A stretch of DNA of 64,000 nucleotides from Candidatus Bathyarchaeota archaeon BA1 (GCA_001399805.1 LIHJ01000089.1:1641-65640); one strand, 5' to 3'; counted from the stretch's first letter, positions 41,735 to 51,252 are shown. Notes: generated by a model not told the origin, from the letters alone. Program-made: numbers and translations.

Positions 41735-44254
41735 GTGGAGGAGAACACTTTGCAAACCCCTTATAAAAGAGGGAACCCATCAGAGGAGAAACTCATCCTC
41801 TGGTTTGAGGATTTAAGGAAAGAGGACATCCCACTCGTTGGTGGCAAAGTTGCCAATCTGGGTGAAATGATACACGCGGGGATACCCATCCCGCCTGGGT
41901 TTGCTGTTACGGCACAGGCCTACGAAAAGTTCATCAAAGAAACTGGCATCGCGGATAAAATATACACAATCATCAAAGACACCGTTACGGACGTGCATGA
42001 TCCTAAACGGTTTGATGAAGCCTCCAAGAAAATCCGCCCACTAATCGAATCCACCCCTATGCCTGAGAAAATCAAGGAAGCTATCAAAAGGGCATATAAG
42101 GAGCTAATTAAGCGAACGGAGATTTCTGAAGTTTTTGTAGCTGTTCGTTCAAGCGCCACCGCCGAGGACCTCCCTGATGCCTCCTTTGCTGGACAGCAAG
42201 AAACTTTCCTTAATGTAAAGGGAGTTAACGAGCTGGTCGAAAAAACCCAGAAATGCTGGTCAAGCTTGTTCACACCCAGAGCCATCTTTTACCGGACCGA
42301 GAAGGGCTTCAAGCATGAACAGGTCCTCATCAGCGTGGGTGTTCAAAAAATGGTCAACGCTAAGGCTGCGGGCGTTACATTCACGATAAACCCCGTGACT
42401 GGGGAGCCGAATCAAATCGTTATCGAGGCCAACTGGGGACTTTGCGAGTCGGTTGTGTCAGGGGCCATCACCCCCGACGACTATATCGTGGACAAAAATA
42501 CACTAAAAATCATTGAAAAAAGGGTTGCCAGGAAAACAGTGGAGTATGTGCAGGATCCTAAAACGGGCAAAACAATTCATCTTGAGGTGCCCGCTGAAAG
42601 ACAGGGGCAACCCTGCCTCACCAATGAGGAGATCATCAGGCTCGCTGAGCTTGCCAAGCGTATTGAAAAACATTACGGAGGGAGACCCCAAGACATCGAG
42701 TGGGCAATCGACCGAGACCTCCCCTTCCCAGAAAGCGTTCTCATCGTTCAATCAAGACCAGAAACCGTATGGAGCGCAAAGATGGTTCCTCCCAAGGTCG
42801 AGGTGCCGAAGCCCCCTGTTCCGTCTATTCCACTCCGACGACCAATCGAGAGGAGGGTCATTATAAAGGGAATAGCGGCTGGCAAAAGGGATATAGGGAC
42901 TGGTATGGCAAAGGTAGTTTTCACGCCGGATGATGCGTCAAGGCTTATGGAAAAGGGCGACATACTGGTTACAACCATGACAAACCCCGACTATGTGCCC
43001 TTTATGAAGTTGGCTGGGGCAATAGTAACGGATAAGGGGGGCATCACATGTCACGCGGCAATCGTTAGTCGAGAGCTGGGCATCCCCTGCGTCGTTGGGA
43101 CAGAAAACGCTACACAGGTGATGATCACTGGTCAAGAATATACGGTGGATGCGAAAAGCGGCGTTGTATATGAGGGAATTATCGTGGATGAGCCATCAAA
43201 GCCAGCTGCACCGACGCCAGCAACCGTAACCGCTCCAACCATGTTAGAGTCCGCCCCAATAACCGCCACTAAGATCTATCTTAACCTCGGCGTTCCCGAG
43301 ATGATTGAAGAGTATAAGAGCCTTCCCTTTGATGGGATAGGGCTTATGCGCATCGAGTTCATCCTAGCCAGCTACATTGGGGAGCACCCATCATACCTCC
43401 TGGATACGGGACAAGCTGACACGTTTGTGAGTAAGTTGGCTGAAGGAATATCCACGGTGGCGAGAGCCATACAGCCTCGCCCGGTGGTTGTGAGGTTCAG
43501 CGACTTCAAAACCAATGAGTATAAGGAGTTAAAGGGTGGAGAAAAATACGAGATCGTGGAGGCAAATCCGATGCTTGGTTGGCGTGGTGCGAGCCGATAC
43601 ATAAGTGAGTGGTATGAGGGGGCGTTCCGGCTGGAGTGCAAGGCTATCAGAAAGTGCAGGGAGGAGTGGGGGCTCAAGAACGTTTGGGTTATGCTGCCCA
43701 TGATCAGGACATTGTGGGAAGCAGAAAAATGCCTCAACATCATGAGGGAAGAGGGGCTGGAACGAACAAGGGACTTCCAAGTGTGGTTTATGGCTGAGAC
43801 GCCAGCAATCGCCATCATGGCCGACGAGTTCTCAAACCTTTGCGACGGTTACTCAATAGGTTCTAACGACATGACGCAGGGCATCCTCATGATCGACCGT
43901 GACTCCGAAAGGCTTGGATTGATGGGGTATTTTGATGAGAGAGATCCCGCCGTCAAACGAATCCTCGCTCACCTAATAAAGGTGGCTCACAAACATGGGT
44001 GCACCGTCTCTATTTGTGGTGAGGGCCCCTCAAACCTGCCCGACTTCGCAGAATTCCTCGTCCGTTGTGGCATCGATAGTATATCAGTTAACGCTGACGC
44101 CGTGGTCCGTACGAGGCAGCTGGTGGCAAGTCTCGAGCAAAAGATCTTGCTGGAGCGATTGGCTGAGATGCGTGAGCATGGTATGGGTCATGTGACTCAG
44201 AAGTCTAAGCAGGACTGGGAATGGGTCTTAGAATGGGATGAATCCATCAGATAA
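41735..44254 (+). CDS. ppsA: phosphoenolpyruvate synthase
   Basis: 839 residues from GTG 41735. The N-terminal ATP-grasp domain has VGGKVANLGEMIHAGIPIPP, AVRSSATAEDLPDASFAGQQ and VVSGAITPDDYI. The central phosphohistidine domain contains GGITCHAAIVSRELGIPCVV (His near residue 440). The PEP-binding TIM barrel ends the protein with GLMRIEFILAS, FSIGSNDM-like SIGSNDMTQG and SICGEGPSN. It makes PEP from pyruvate, ATP and water, usually for gluconeogenesis. The length is normal and nothing appears missing. Confidence 0.95.
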   Translation: MEENTLQTPYKRGNPSEEKLILWFEDLRKEDIPLVGGKVANLGEMIHAGIPIPPGFAVTAQAYEKFIKETGIADKIYTIIKDTVTDVHDPKRFDEASKKIRPLIESTPMPEKIKEAIKRAYKELIKRTEISEVFVAVRSSATAEDLPDASFAGQQETFLNVKGVNELVEKTQKCWSSLFTPRAIFYRTEKGFKHEQVLISVGVQKMVNAKAAGVTFTINPVTGEPNQIVIEANWGLCESVVSGAITPDDYIVDKNTLKIIEKRVARKTVEYVQDPKTGKTIHLEVPAERQGQPCLTNEEIIRLAELAKRIEKHYGGRPQDIEWAIDRDLPFPESVLIVQSRPETVWSAKMVPPKVEVPKPPVPSIPLRRPIERRVIIKGIAAGKRDIGTGMAKVVFTPDDASRLMEKGDILVTTMTNPDYVPFMKLAGAIVTDKGGITCHAAIVSRELGIPCVVGTENATQVMITGQEYTVDAKSGVVYEGIIVDEPSKPAAPTPATVTAPTMLESAPITATKIYLNLGVPEMIEEYKSLPFDGIGLMRIEFILASYIGEHPSYLLDTGQADTFVSKLAEGISTVARAIQPRPVVVRFSDFKTNEYKELKGGEKYEIVEANPMLGWRGASRYISEWYEGAFRLECKAIRKCREEWGLKNVWVMLPMIRTLWEAEKCLNIMREEGLERTRDFQVWFMAETPAIAIMADEFSNLCDGYSIGSNDMTQGILMIDRDSERLGLMGYFDERDPAVKRILAHLIKVAHKHGCTVSICGEGPSNLPDFAEFLVRCGIDSISVNADAVVRTRQLVASLEQKILLERLAEMREHGMGHVTQKSKQDWEWVLEWDESIR

Positions 44255-44319
44255 ATTCCCGTATGAATCTAACCCACACGGCTTGTTTTTCGCAAGAGAT
44301 TGGAGAGTGCAAGTGAACA

Positions 44320-45318
44320 TTGACCTTTGACCTTGAGGAGGGGCGGTTAGAAATAGAAATAAGCAGTCGGGGAGCCAAGCGGGTTCTCATACAGCTTCCT
44401 GAGGGGCTAAAGATGGAGGGTCCCCGTTTGGCAACCATCGCTGAAAAAGCCGGAGCGCTCGCTGTCGTTTCAGCGGATCCATGTTATGGCGCCTGTGACC
44501 TAGCGATACCAGATGCGGAAAGTTTAAACGTCGATTTAATTGTCCATTATGGGCACAGCGAAATGATCAAACAAGAACGGATCCCAACTGTTTACATTGA
44601 GGCGAGAGCAGAGGCTGGCGTGAAGGATGTGATGAAGAAGGCGATACCCCACCTTAAGAGTTGGAATAGTGTTGGATTGGTAACGACCGTTCAGCACATC
44701 CATGTGCTTGATGAAGCCAGGGATGCGCTTCTTAAGGACGGTAAGATGGTTGCGATCGGGGATACAGGGCACCTGAAATACCCCGGACAAGTGATCGGCT
44801 GCGATTACAGCAACGCCAAATCCATCTGTGGGGATGTGGAAGCATTTCTTTTCGTCGGTGGTGGCAGATTCCACGCCATAGGCGTAGCCTTGGCCACGGC
44901 AAAGCCAACAATCATCGCCGATCCATTTGAAAAAAGGGTGTATGTCATTGACGACGAGGTTCAAAGGATACTTAGGCAGCGCTGGGCATGCATCTGCGAG
45001 GCGAAAGGGGCGGAAACATTTGGGGTGTTGATCGGTTTGAAGACTGGACAGAAGAGGGTGGAAGAGGCCGTGAAAGTCAAGGAGAAGCTGGAGAGGATCG
45101 GTAAGAGAGCCACATTGCTCGCACTTTGGGAGATAAACCATGAGGCGCTCATGGAGTTTCCCGGCATAGATGCGTTTGTGAACACCGCTTGCCCTCGAGT
45201 TTCTTTAAATGAGGCATCAAAGTTTCTCAAGCCAATCCTAACACTTGACGAAACGCGTGTCATGCTGGGGGAGATGAGATGGGAGGAATTATGCAGAGGG
45301 GGATGGTTCGGAAGCTAG
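44320..45318 (+). CDS. dph2: diphthamide biosynthesis radical enzyme Dph2
   Basis: 332 residues from TTG 44320. Three repeats each supply one cluster cysteine: SADPCYGACDLAIPDAE, YPGQVIGCDYSNAKS and FVNTACPRVSLNEA. Others include ALAVVSADPCYGACD and FLFVGGGRFHAIGVALAT. Archaeal Dph2 cleaves S-adenosylmethionine by a non-canonical Fe-S radical route to modify the diphthamide histidine of elongation factor 2. The end overlaps the METTL5-like gene. Confidence 0.94.
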   Translation: MTFDLEEGRLEIEISSRGAKRVLIQLPEGLKMEGPRLATIAEKAGALAVVSADPCYGACDLAIPDAESLNVDLIVHYGHSEMIKQERIPTVYIEARAEAGVKDVMKKAIPHLKSWNSVGLVTTVQHIHVLDEARDALLKDGKMVAIGDTGHLKYPGQVIGCDYSNAKSICGDVEAFLFVGGGRFHAIGVALATAKPTIIADPFEKRVYVIDDEVQRILRQRWACICEAKGAETFGVLIGLKTGQKRVEEAVKVKEKLERIGKRATLLALWEINHEALMEFPGIDAFVNTACPRVSLNEASKFLKPILTLDETRVMLGEMRWEELCRGGWFGS

Positions 45319-45935
45319 ACTTAGAGAAAGCAATCTCCCAGATTGAGCCCCACCCAATGCCCAAGGCCTATCTCGAACAATACACCATATCCTCTGAGGC
45401 CGCTGCAGAAATCCTATACATGGCCACGTATGTTTATGACGACATCATTGGGAAGACCATTGTGGACCTGGGTTGTGGCACTGGGAGACTTGCAATCGGT
45501 GCAGCTCTTCTCGGGGCGAGAGAAACGGTCGGTGTCGATATAGATAAGATAGCGGTGAGGTGGGCCCGAAAAAGCGCGGAGAAAATGGGTGTGAAGGAGA
45601 AGACCCACTGGCTTGTAGCCGATGTTAATGTTATCCGCGGGTTCTTTAACACACTCCTACAAAATCCTCCCTTCGGCGTACAGAGGAGGGGAGCAGATCG
45701 AAAATTCATAAAGAAATCCTTAGAGTTAGGTCATAGGATATATTCGCTTCATAAAAGTGGAGAAAGCAACAGGGAGTTTATCAAAAGGTTTATTGAGAGG
45801 AATGGGGGAAAAGTTATGGGCATCTTTCTTATGGAGATGGATAACCCAAGACTCTTTGAGTTTCATACAAAAAGGAAGCGTCGTATCAAAGTTGACCTGT
45901 ACCGGGTGGAGGGGAGGGGACGTGAGTCCAGCTAA
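45303..45935 (+). CDS. METTL5-like N6-adenine rRNA methyltransferase
   Basis: 210 residues from ATG 45303, overlapping the dph2 end by 16 bases; earlier in-frame starts would overlap more. The SAM-binding motif is IVDLGCGTGRLAIGAALLGA, then VGVDIDKIAVRWAR, and the catalytic motif NPPFG (about residue 121) with GVQRRGADRKFI. The N-terminal LEQYTISSEAAAEIL is typical. The eukaryotic relative methylates A1832 of 18S rRNA. The gene lies in a run of RNA-related genes and overlaps the Csl4 start. Confidence 0.9.
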   Translation: MVRKLDLEKAISQIEPHPMPKAYLEQYTISSEAAAEILYMATYVYDDIIGKTIVDLGCGTGRLAIGAALLGARETVGVDIDKIAVRWARKSAEKMGVKEKTHWLVADVNVIRGFFNTLLQNPPFGVQRRGADRKFIKKSLELGHRIYSLHKSGESNREFIKRFIERNGGKVMGIFLMEMDNPRLFEFHTKRKRRIKVDLYRVEGRGRESS

Positions 45936-46497
45936 GAGGGAGAGTGGGCAGATTGTTGTTCCGGGAGATCGATTGGGCGTGATTGAGGAATTCATACCTG
46001 GTCCCGGAACGTACGTCGAACATGGGGCGATACATTCTAAGTTTACTGGATACATCCTTCTAGACATGCCAGATAGGAGGGTTTCGGTGTATCCCCTGAC
46101 CCACGCTTTGGGCACTCCTCGAGTAGGAAGTATCGTGATCGGTCAAGTGATGGATGTGCAGAGCAAAACAGCCACGTTGCGTATATCAAAAGTGGGAAAA
46201 AGATTGACCTCGGGTTTTTTCACATGCATCCTACATATCTCTGACGTAGGCCCAGGCTACGTTGAATCAATGTTTGATGTAGTCAAAACGGGCGACATCA
46301 TGCGAGCCAAGGTAGTCAGCGATAAAAACAGAATATACCACTTGTCAACTGCGGAGAAGGACTTAGGGGTTATCTACGCTTTTTGCTCCCAATGTGGAAA
46401 TATGCTAACTTCAAAAGGGCGAAGAATGGAATGCACCAAGTGCGGCAAAATTGAAAACCGAAGAACCGCCTCCGATTATGGGAGGGAAGTGGTATAG
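45922..46497 (+). CDS. csl4: exosome RNA-binding subunit Csl4
   Basis: 191 residues from GTG 45922, overlapping the methyltransferase stop by 14 bases; the longer frame to 45757 runs inside that gene. The N-terminal beta domain is IVVPGDRLGVIEEFIPGPGT. An S1 domain follows (VIGQVMDVQSKTATLRISKV, ILHISDVG) with GDIMRAKVVS. The C-terminal zinc ribbon is CSQCGNML...CTKC. Csl4 forms the cap of the archaeal exosome. Rpo11 follows, a usual arrangement. Confidence 0.94.
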   Translation: MSPAKRESGQIVVPGDRLGVIEEFIPGPGTYVEHGAIHSKFTGYILLDMPDRRVSVYPLTHALGTPRVGSIVIGQVMDVQSKTATLRISKVGKRLTSGFFTCILHISDVGPGYVESMFDVVKTGDIMRAKVVSDKNRIYHLSTAEKDLGVIYAFCSQCGNMLTSKGRRMECTKCGKIENRRTASDYGREVV

Positions 46498-46505
46498 GGG
46501 ATAGA

Positions 46506-46799
46506 ATGAAAATAAAGGTTTTGGAAAAAACACCAAATGAGTTAAAGATAGAGATTGAGGGCGAGGGACACACCCTTTGCAATTTATTACAAAAGGCCCT
46601 CTTAGAGGACGATACAATCGAGGTGGCGGGTTATGGCATGCCACACCCACTCATCTCTAACCCCATTGTTTATGTTCGAACCAAGGGGCGACGAAATCCA
46701 GAGACCGCCCTTGGAGAGGCGGCAGAGAAAATGCTGGGCCGAAGCAAGGAATTTCGAGTGAACCTCAAGAAAGCAATAGAAAAATGGAAAACGACATAA
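46506..46799 (+). CDS. rpo11: DNA-directed RNA polymerase subunit Rpo11 (L)
   Basis: 97 residues from ATG 46506. Family motifs: LEKTPNELKIEIEGEGHTLC, NLLQKALLEDDTIEVAGYGM and HPLISNPIVYVRTKGRRNPE. It pairs with Rpo3 in polymerase assembly. It lies nine bases after csl4 in the same direction and converges on the gene at 46817. Confidence 0.95.
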   Translation: MKIKVLEKTPNELKIEIEGEGHTLCNLLQKALLEDDTIEVAGYGMPHPLISNPIVYVRTKGRRNPETALGEAAEKMLGRSKEFRVNLKKAIEKWKTT

Positions 46800-46816
46800 A
46801 GATGGAGACGCCAATC

Positions 46817-47191
46817 TCACAGGTTGAGCTTTGTCTTCGCTATACGGAGGAAAGAGCAGAAAGCTTCAGTTGCGTCCTCACACTGTCCTAGAACGCTAAC
46901 TCCTTCTTCCATGGTCATTACACCTTGCGCCCAAGCATAGACAATCAAGGCTTCAGCGGCATCCGCCTGCTTATGACGATCCACTCTCGAGGGCAGGAAA
47001 CTTCTTAATCCCGCCCTCCTAAGAGCCTCAGCCAGTACACGACTATCAACCTTCGCGCCTGTGGGTTCACCCCTCCTTTTTGAACGAGCCAAGGAGTAAA
47101 TACAATTTACATAGGCGTCTCCTAAGGCAGCGAGTTTGTGATCCATCAGAACTTCGCGGAGATCCTTATAAAGTGGCATAAAAGTGAACAT
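46817..47191 (-). CDS. RNase III-fold-like protein (uncertain)
   Basis: 124 residues, helical. KLAALGDAYVNCIYSLARSK carries an LGDA motif reminiscent of the RNase III domain signature, and HKQADAAEALIVYAWAQGVM could supply a second acidic cluster. The protein is about the size of a single RNase III-fold domain without a double-strand RNA-binding domain. The similarity is partial, so a conserved archaeal protein of unknown function is the safe statement. It is divergent from the TRAM-Alba genes. Confidence 0.65.
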   Translation of the reverse strand: MFTFMPLYKDLREVLMDHKLAALGDAYVNCIYSLARSKRRGEPTGAKVDSRVLAEALRRAGLRSFLPSRVDRHKQADAAEALIVYAWAQGVMTMEEGVSVLGQCEDATEAFCSFLRIAKTKLNL

Positions 47192-47363
47192 CTATTTTCC
47201 CTCAGTGCATCCGGCCTTAAACATAACACTCACTTTGGGGTCGTCGGTTTTGGTTAATATTAGCGAAGATTCCTTGACTTACCTTTTCTGTTTTGAAGGA
47301 AAATTCCCCCTGATTTATATAGCACCCCGATGATCAATAGCATCCTTTAAAAGCGGAGCCCCC

Positions 47364-47375
47364 TTATATTTATAT
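47364..47375 (+). promoter_or_regulatory. TATA box of the TRAM-Alba genes
   Basis: TTATATTTATAT ends 28 bases before the TRAM gene ATG at 47404, preceded by a purine-rich BRE-like stretch. The spacing places transcription start just ahead of the coding region. An agtggag site follows. This is a strong match to the archaeal promoter pattern; activity is inferred. Confidence 0.6.
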
Positions 47376-47403
47376 CAATCTTGTAAAGAGTGGAGAAGCA
47401 AAT

Positions 47404-47619
47404 ATGAGTTATAGATCGCGCGGTCCGCCGAGACAAAAACCGGTTAAAGAGGGCGAGGAGCATGAGGTCACCATTCAAGCGATAAGCCGAATGGGTCAGG
47501 GGATAGCCAAGATCGAGGGCTTTGTGATCTTCGTTCCAGAAACGAAGATTAGGGACCGAGTGAAGATTCGGATTACCAGGGTTGGACATCGATTCGCCAC
47601 AGCAGAAAAAATTGGATAG
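47404..47619 (+). CDS. TRAM domain RNA-binding protein
   Basis: 71 residues. A basic N-terminus is followed by a complete TRAM domain: GEEHEVTIQAISRMGQGIAK, IEGFVIFVPETKIRDRVKIR, ITRVGHRFATAEKI. Stand-alone TRAM proteins in archaea bind RNA and may act as RNA chaperones. Its stop is four bases before the Alba GTG start, so the two nucleic-acid-binding proteins are likely co-expressed from the TATA box upstream. Confidence 0.92.
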   Translation: MSYRSRGPPRQKPVKEGEEHEVTIQAISRMGQGIAKIEGFVIFVPETKIRDRVKIRITRVGHRFATAEKIG

Positions 47620-47623
47620 AGAA

Positions 47624-47920
47624 GTGGCCGATTTGTCCAGAGAGCTAAACACCATATACATCGGGAAAAAGCCTGTGATGAGCTACGTAATGGCAATTAT
47701 AACCCACTTTACCACCACCGACAGTAAAGAGGTTGTTTTAAAGGCGAGGGGAAGAGCAATAACAACCGCCGTCGATGTTGCTGAAATCGCCAGGCGGAGA
47801 TTCATGAAAGACATCAATGTAAGCAAAGTCACCATAGGAACCGAGGAAATGCCATCAAGAGAGGGCGAAGGCAGAGCAAGGATGGTATCTGCCATTGAGA
47901 TCACACTAACCCGAGAGTAA
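47624..47920 (+). CDS. albA: chromatin/RNA-binding protein Alba
   Basis: 98 residues from GTG 47624, preceded by gatagaga; the longer frame to 47582 overlaps the TRAM gene and is not native. Alba motifs: NTIYIGKKPVMSYVMAIITH with the conserved Lys pair region, EVVLKARGRAITTAVDVAEI, ARRRF and VSAIEITLTR. It is a dimeric DNA/RNA-binding protein. The acetylatable Lys site corresponds to GKKPVM. Confidence 0.95.
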   Translation: MADLSRELNTIYIGKKPVMSYVMAIITHFTTTDSKEVVLKARGRAITTAVDVAEIARRRFMKDINVSKVTIGTEEMPSREGEGRARMVSAIEITLTRE

Positions 47921-47960
47921 ATTACTTGCAAATCAGGGATTTAAGAGCCAGAATGAAGTT

Positions 47961-48104
47961 GAGCCAAGGTTGATTTTCACCAGATTTGATGACTATGCCA
48001 TGCTATCGAACGCGGTCCTCATGTTCAGAGGTGAGCTCCAGTTGAGAACTGGGAGAGATGGGAAATTCAGTGTTCTCGAGGATGGTCGTCTTTCATCTGC
48101 ATAG
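47961..48104 (+). pseudogene. unidentified C-terminal coding fragment
   Basis: In the 290-base gap after Alba, one frame reads EPRLIFTRFDDYAMLSNAVL, MFRGELQLRTGRDGKFSVLE, DGRLSSA and stops at TAG 48102-48104. The regular strand-turn pattern looks like genuine protein, but there is no start and the family is not recognised. It is probably the tail of a degraded gene. Confidence 0.3.
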
Positions 48105-48211
48105 GGGCCTGAGAAAACTTAGGAAAGTTTATTGAAAACCTCGCTAATGTCTTAAACATCAATAACCACTTAAGTTCCATAAACTCAAGAAATGAAAGTT
48201 AGGTGTAACTC

Positions 48212-48817
48212 ATGCAAGAAGAGGGGGTTGTGAGGATCCGCTCCGTAAAACCGGAGATTCGAGTACTGGGCGTCGACGATGGGATTTTTGCTCCGCATAC
48301 GAAGGGCATGGTGGACATCGTTGGGGTCGTATATCGTGGCGGATACTGGCTCGATGGGGTGATGCGAACAAAGGTCATAATCGATGGAATGGATGCAACA
48401 GAAAAGATAGCATCCATGATCATCAAGTCGCCCCACTACGACCAACTTCGGGTGGTGATGCTTAACGGTATTACCTTCGCCGGCTTCAACGTGGTCGATA
48501 TAAAGGAGCTTCATAAAAAATTGGGACTACCCATCATAGCGGTCACACGGGAGAGGCCTGACCTTGAGGAAATACGAAGGGCTCTCATGAATCTGTCTGA
48601 ATTTGAAAAACGATGGGAGGCAATAAGAAATGCAGGAGAAACCATTAAGGTGCACACACGAGAGGCTGAGGAGCCTATATACATGCAAATCGTTGGGATT
48701 TTAGAGAGAGACGCTGAAAAGATTTTGAGGAACACCTCTACACGAAGCAACATTCCGGAGGCGTTACGGGTGGCGCATATCATAGCTTCGGGGTTAGCTC
48801 AATTGAAAGAAGCCTGA
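48212..48817 (+). CDS. DUF99 family protein (endonuclease V-like fold)
   Basis: 201 residues. VKPEIRVLGVDDGIFAPHTK, VDIVGVVYRGGYWLDGVMRT, VVMLNGITFAGFNVVDIKEL and GLPIIAVTRERPDLEEIRRA match DUF99, a mostly archaeal family related in fold to endonuclease V. The Asp pair (VDDG) fits the first metal site. The physiological role is not known. A long leader region upstream carries only the coding fragment at 47961-48104. Confidence 0.9.
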   Translation: MQEEGVVRIRSVKPEIRVLGVDDGIFAPHTKGMVDIVGVVYRGGYWLDGVMRTKVIIDGMDATEKIASMIIKSPHYDQLRVVMLNGITFAGFNVVDIKELHKKLGLPIIAVTRERPDLEEIRRALMNLSEFEKRWEAIRNAGETIKVHTREAEEPIYMQIVGILERDAEKILRNTSTRSNIPEALRVAHIIASGLAQLKEA

Positions 48818-48909
48818 GGATGTTTAATGACTCTGGTGTGGTTAAAATAGGAAAGGTTTAAAAGGGTCGAAATTAAACGAAAATGAAACGTGGAAGCATG
48901 GTGACATCA

Positions 48910-49257
48910 ATGCAGTTTTGTCCCTCTTGTGGAACGAGATTAGCCCCCGCCCGAAGGAAAGAGGGTAGAAAGGTTGCTCTCCTGCTTTCATGCCCAAAGT
49001 GTGGATATGAGAAAGAGGCTGTTGAGGCCCCTGCGCCTATCCCTAAGATAATTGAACATACCCCTCAAGAGTGCATAGCCGTGATAGGGAGGGAGGAGCA
49101 AAGACTGCGAACCCTGCCCACGGTTAGGATAGAGTGCCCTAGATGTGGAACCAACCTAGCCTATGCATGGCAGGTGCAAACCAGGGGAAGCGACGAATCC
49201 TCCACACAGTTCTTCCGATGCACCAAATGCAGCTACACCTTCCGAGAATACAGCTAG
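48910..49257 (+). CDS. tfs: transcription elongation factor TFS (TFIIS-like)
   Basis: 115 residues from ATG 48910. The N-terminal zinc ribbon is CPSCGTRL...CPKCGY and the C-terminal ribbon CPRCGTNL...CTKCSY, with the catalytic acidic tip RGSDESSTQFFRC between the latter pairs. TFS makes backtracked RNA polymerase cleave its transcript. Nine extra codons upstream are open but not typical. PCNA follows, a common archaeal order. Confidence 0.93.
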   Translation: MQFCPSCGTRLAPARRKEGRKVALLLSCPKCGYEKEAVEAPAPIPKIIEHTPQECIAVIGREEQRLRTLPTVRIECPRCGTNLAYAWQVQTRGSDESSTQFFRCTKCSYTFREYS

Positions 49258-49424
49258 AAACTCTAACTTTTATTTACGTAATTCTACACATCTCAATTGC
49301 TCATGCGCACAGTACGCCATAATACCTCTTCTAACCCTCGCGGTATAGGAAGACAAAAGTTTTCAAGGTAAGTAAGGTTAAAAGGAAAAAGAGGATTAAC
49401 ATAAGTGTTCAAGGAGGACCGGTA

Positions 49425-50180
49425 TTGTTCAGAGTGAAAGTGGCGGATGCAAAACTTCTGAGAGACATGATCACCGCGATCTCCACCCTCATCGATGAAG
49501 CCACCTTCGACATGACCCCGAATGGAATAAAACTTCGTGCGATGGACCCGTCTCGTGTCGCCATGGTGGATTTTGAGTGGCCGAAAACCGCCTTCGACGA
49601 GTATGTCTGCGACGAGGCCATGAAGATGTGCATCAACATCAGCGAGATACTGAAACTGCTTCGACGTGCTGGAAAGGACGAATCTGTGGAACTTTCGCTT
49701 GATGAGAGAACTGGGCGCCTACAGATCACCATCCGAGGGAAATATGTGCGCACCTTCAACATGCCCACACTAGAAGCCATGGAGGAGGAGGTTCCCACCC
49801 CAAAGATCGCCTTCAACATAAGAGTGAAGGCCACAACAGACGGGCTACGTCAAGCCATCGAAGATGCCCTATTAGTCAGCGATCATGTCCGAGTTGAGGT
49901 TGATCAGGAAAAGATGGTGATGCGTGCAACAGGGGACCTCATGGGGGCTACCATAGAGTTAAAGAGGGGGAGCGACGCGCTCCTAGATTTGGAGATGAAG
50001 GAACCATCTAAGGCTACCTTCAGTCTCAGCTACCTCTCAGAGATCGTTAGGGCCGCGGTCGCGACCTCAGACATAGCTACAATAGAGTTCTCCACCGACA
50101 TGCCCATCCGATTAGATTTTCAACAGCCAAAAGAGGGAAAGCTAACATTTTACTTGGCACCTCGTATTGAGGTGGAGTAG
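49425..50180 (+). CDS. pcn: DNA polymerase sliding clamp PCNA
   Basis: 251 residues from TTG 49425, with an aaggagg site eight bases upstream. Motifs: LLRDMITAISTLIDEATFDM, GIKLRAMDPSRVAMVDFEWP, ISEILKLLRRAGKDE and LSYLSEIVRAAVATSDIATI. It forms a ring that tethers polymerase and other factors to DNA. A single PCNA gene is present here. The end overlaps the PriL start by 14 bases, making the first gene of the PCNA-PriL-PriS-GINS replication operon. Confidence 0.96.
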   Translation: MFRVKVADAKLLRDMITAISTLIDEATFDMTPNGIKLRAMDPSRVAMVDFEWPKTAFDEYVCDEAMKMCINISEILKLLRRAGKDESVELSLDERTGRLQITIRGKYVRTFNMPTLEAMEEEVPTPKIAFNIRVKATTDGLRQAIEDALLVSDHVRVEVDQEKMVMRATGDLMGATIELKRGSDALLDLEMKEPSKATFSLSYLSEIVRAAVATSDIATIEFSTDMPIRLDFQQPKEGKLTFYLAPRIEVE

Positions 50181-51252
50181 CACGATAGATTGGAGGGGAA
50201 TCGGAGTATTCACAGAAAGAGATATAGCTAAATATCCTTTCGTCCCAGAAGCAGCTGAGTACGTTAGAGAGTTGGACATCAACATTGACGACCTGGCAGG
50301 TCCAGAGTACAGATCCATACTGGACAGAGCTGAGGAGCGGATAGAAGAGGCTATTCTTTTCAACTTGGTGAGCAAACAATCACCCAAGGACGCCATCGAA
50401 ATCCCCTCCTTCCCAATTGCGGTTATGATGGTGGCTGCGACGAACGACCCCTTTCTTAAAAAAAGATATGCAGTAGCCGAGGCGAAACGAATTTCTAATC
50501 TACTTAAGGATGAAAGCAAAGAGAAGATCCTATGTATCGTAAACAATTTTAAATGGAGGATACGATCAATTGAGGTTCCGGTTGGCTCATTAACATACGA
50601 CTTTGTGCTACGTTTTACGGATTTCCTAAAAAATGCGGCTGTTATACAGGACAAAAGATGGAAACTTGTCAACCGCCTCATGTTGAACGGAGAAGTGTAT
50701 TTAACTAAAATGGAGGCAAGCCGCCTCCTAGAGGAGGAGGTGCGTAAGTACATCGAAGGAAAGCTTGACATACAGGTTGGATTACTGCCGCAGGGCCTCA
50801 CGGATCGTGTGGAACGACTCAAACGATTGCTCCTGGAAAAAAAGGGAAAGTTACGGTTGGAGGAGATCCCTAAAGGGGTCTTCACCATCGCCTTTCCACC
50901 TTGCATAAAGGCGCTGCATAATGCAATATCTTCTGGACGCAGCATCTCCCATGTTGGAAGGTTCGCCTTAACCTCATTTTTAATTAATATCGGCATGACC
51001 GTGGAAAATGTGACCGATCTGTTTCGCTCCCTATCCGACTTTGATGAAAGAATGACCCGCTATCAAGTGGAGCATATAGCTGGTGGGAGAGGCTCCCGAA
51101 CTAGGTATATTCCACCCCGTTGCGACACCCTCCGCACCCATGGAATCTGCCCTGGCATGGATGAAATCTGCAGAGGGGTACGCCACCCGCTCGCTTATTA
51201 TCGAAGGAAGCTAAGGATCATTAGAGCAAAGCCTCCCATGGAGCGGGCGTGA
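50167..51252 (+). CDS. priL: DNA primase large subunit PriL
   Basis: 361 residues from TTG 50167, overlapping pcn. The N-terminal helical region (KYPFVPEAAEYVRELDINID, GPEYRSILDRAEERIEEAIL) precedes the Fe-S domain with cysteines in IAFPPCIKALHNAISSG, PPRCDTLRTHGICPGMDE and EICRGVRHPLAYYRRK. PriL stimulates and regulates primer synthesis by PriS. The stop overlaps the PriS ATG by four bases. Confidence 0.95.
   Translation: MRWSSTIDWRGIGVFTERDIAKYPFVPEAAEYVRELDINIDDLAGPEYRSILDRAEERIEEAILFNLVSKQSPKDAIEIPSFPIAVMMVAATNDPFLKKRYAVAEAKRISNLLKDESKEKILCIVNNFKWRIRSIEVPVGSLTYDFVLRFTDFLKNAAVIQDKRWKLVNRLMLNGEVYLTKMEASRLLEEEVRKYIEGKLDIQVGLLPQGLTDRVERLKRLLLEKKGKLRLEEIPKGVFTIAFPPCIKALHNAISSGRSISHVGRFALTSFLINIGMTVENVTDLFRSLSDFDERMTRYQVEHIAGGRGSRTRYIPPRCDTLRTHGICPGMDEICRGVRHPLAYYRRKLRIIRAKPPMERA

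Noticed and set aside
41735..44254. Possible intein in phosphoenolpyruvate synthase
   Set aside because: The protein has normal length and continuous family motifs, without Cys/Ser1 or HN splice junctions.
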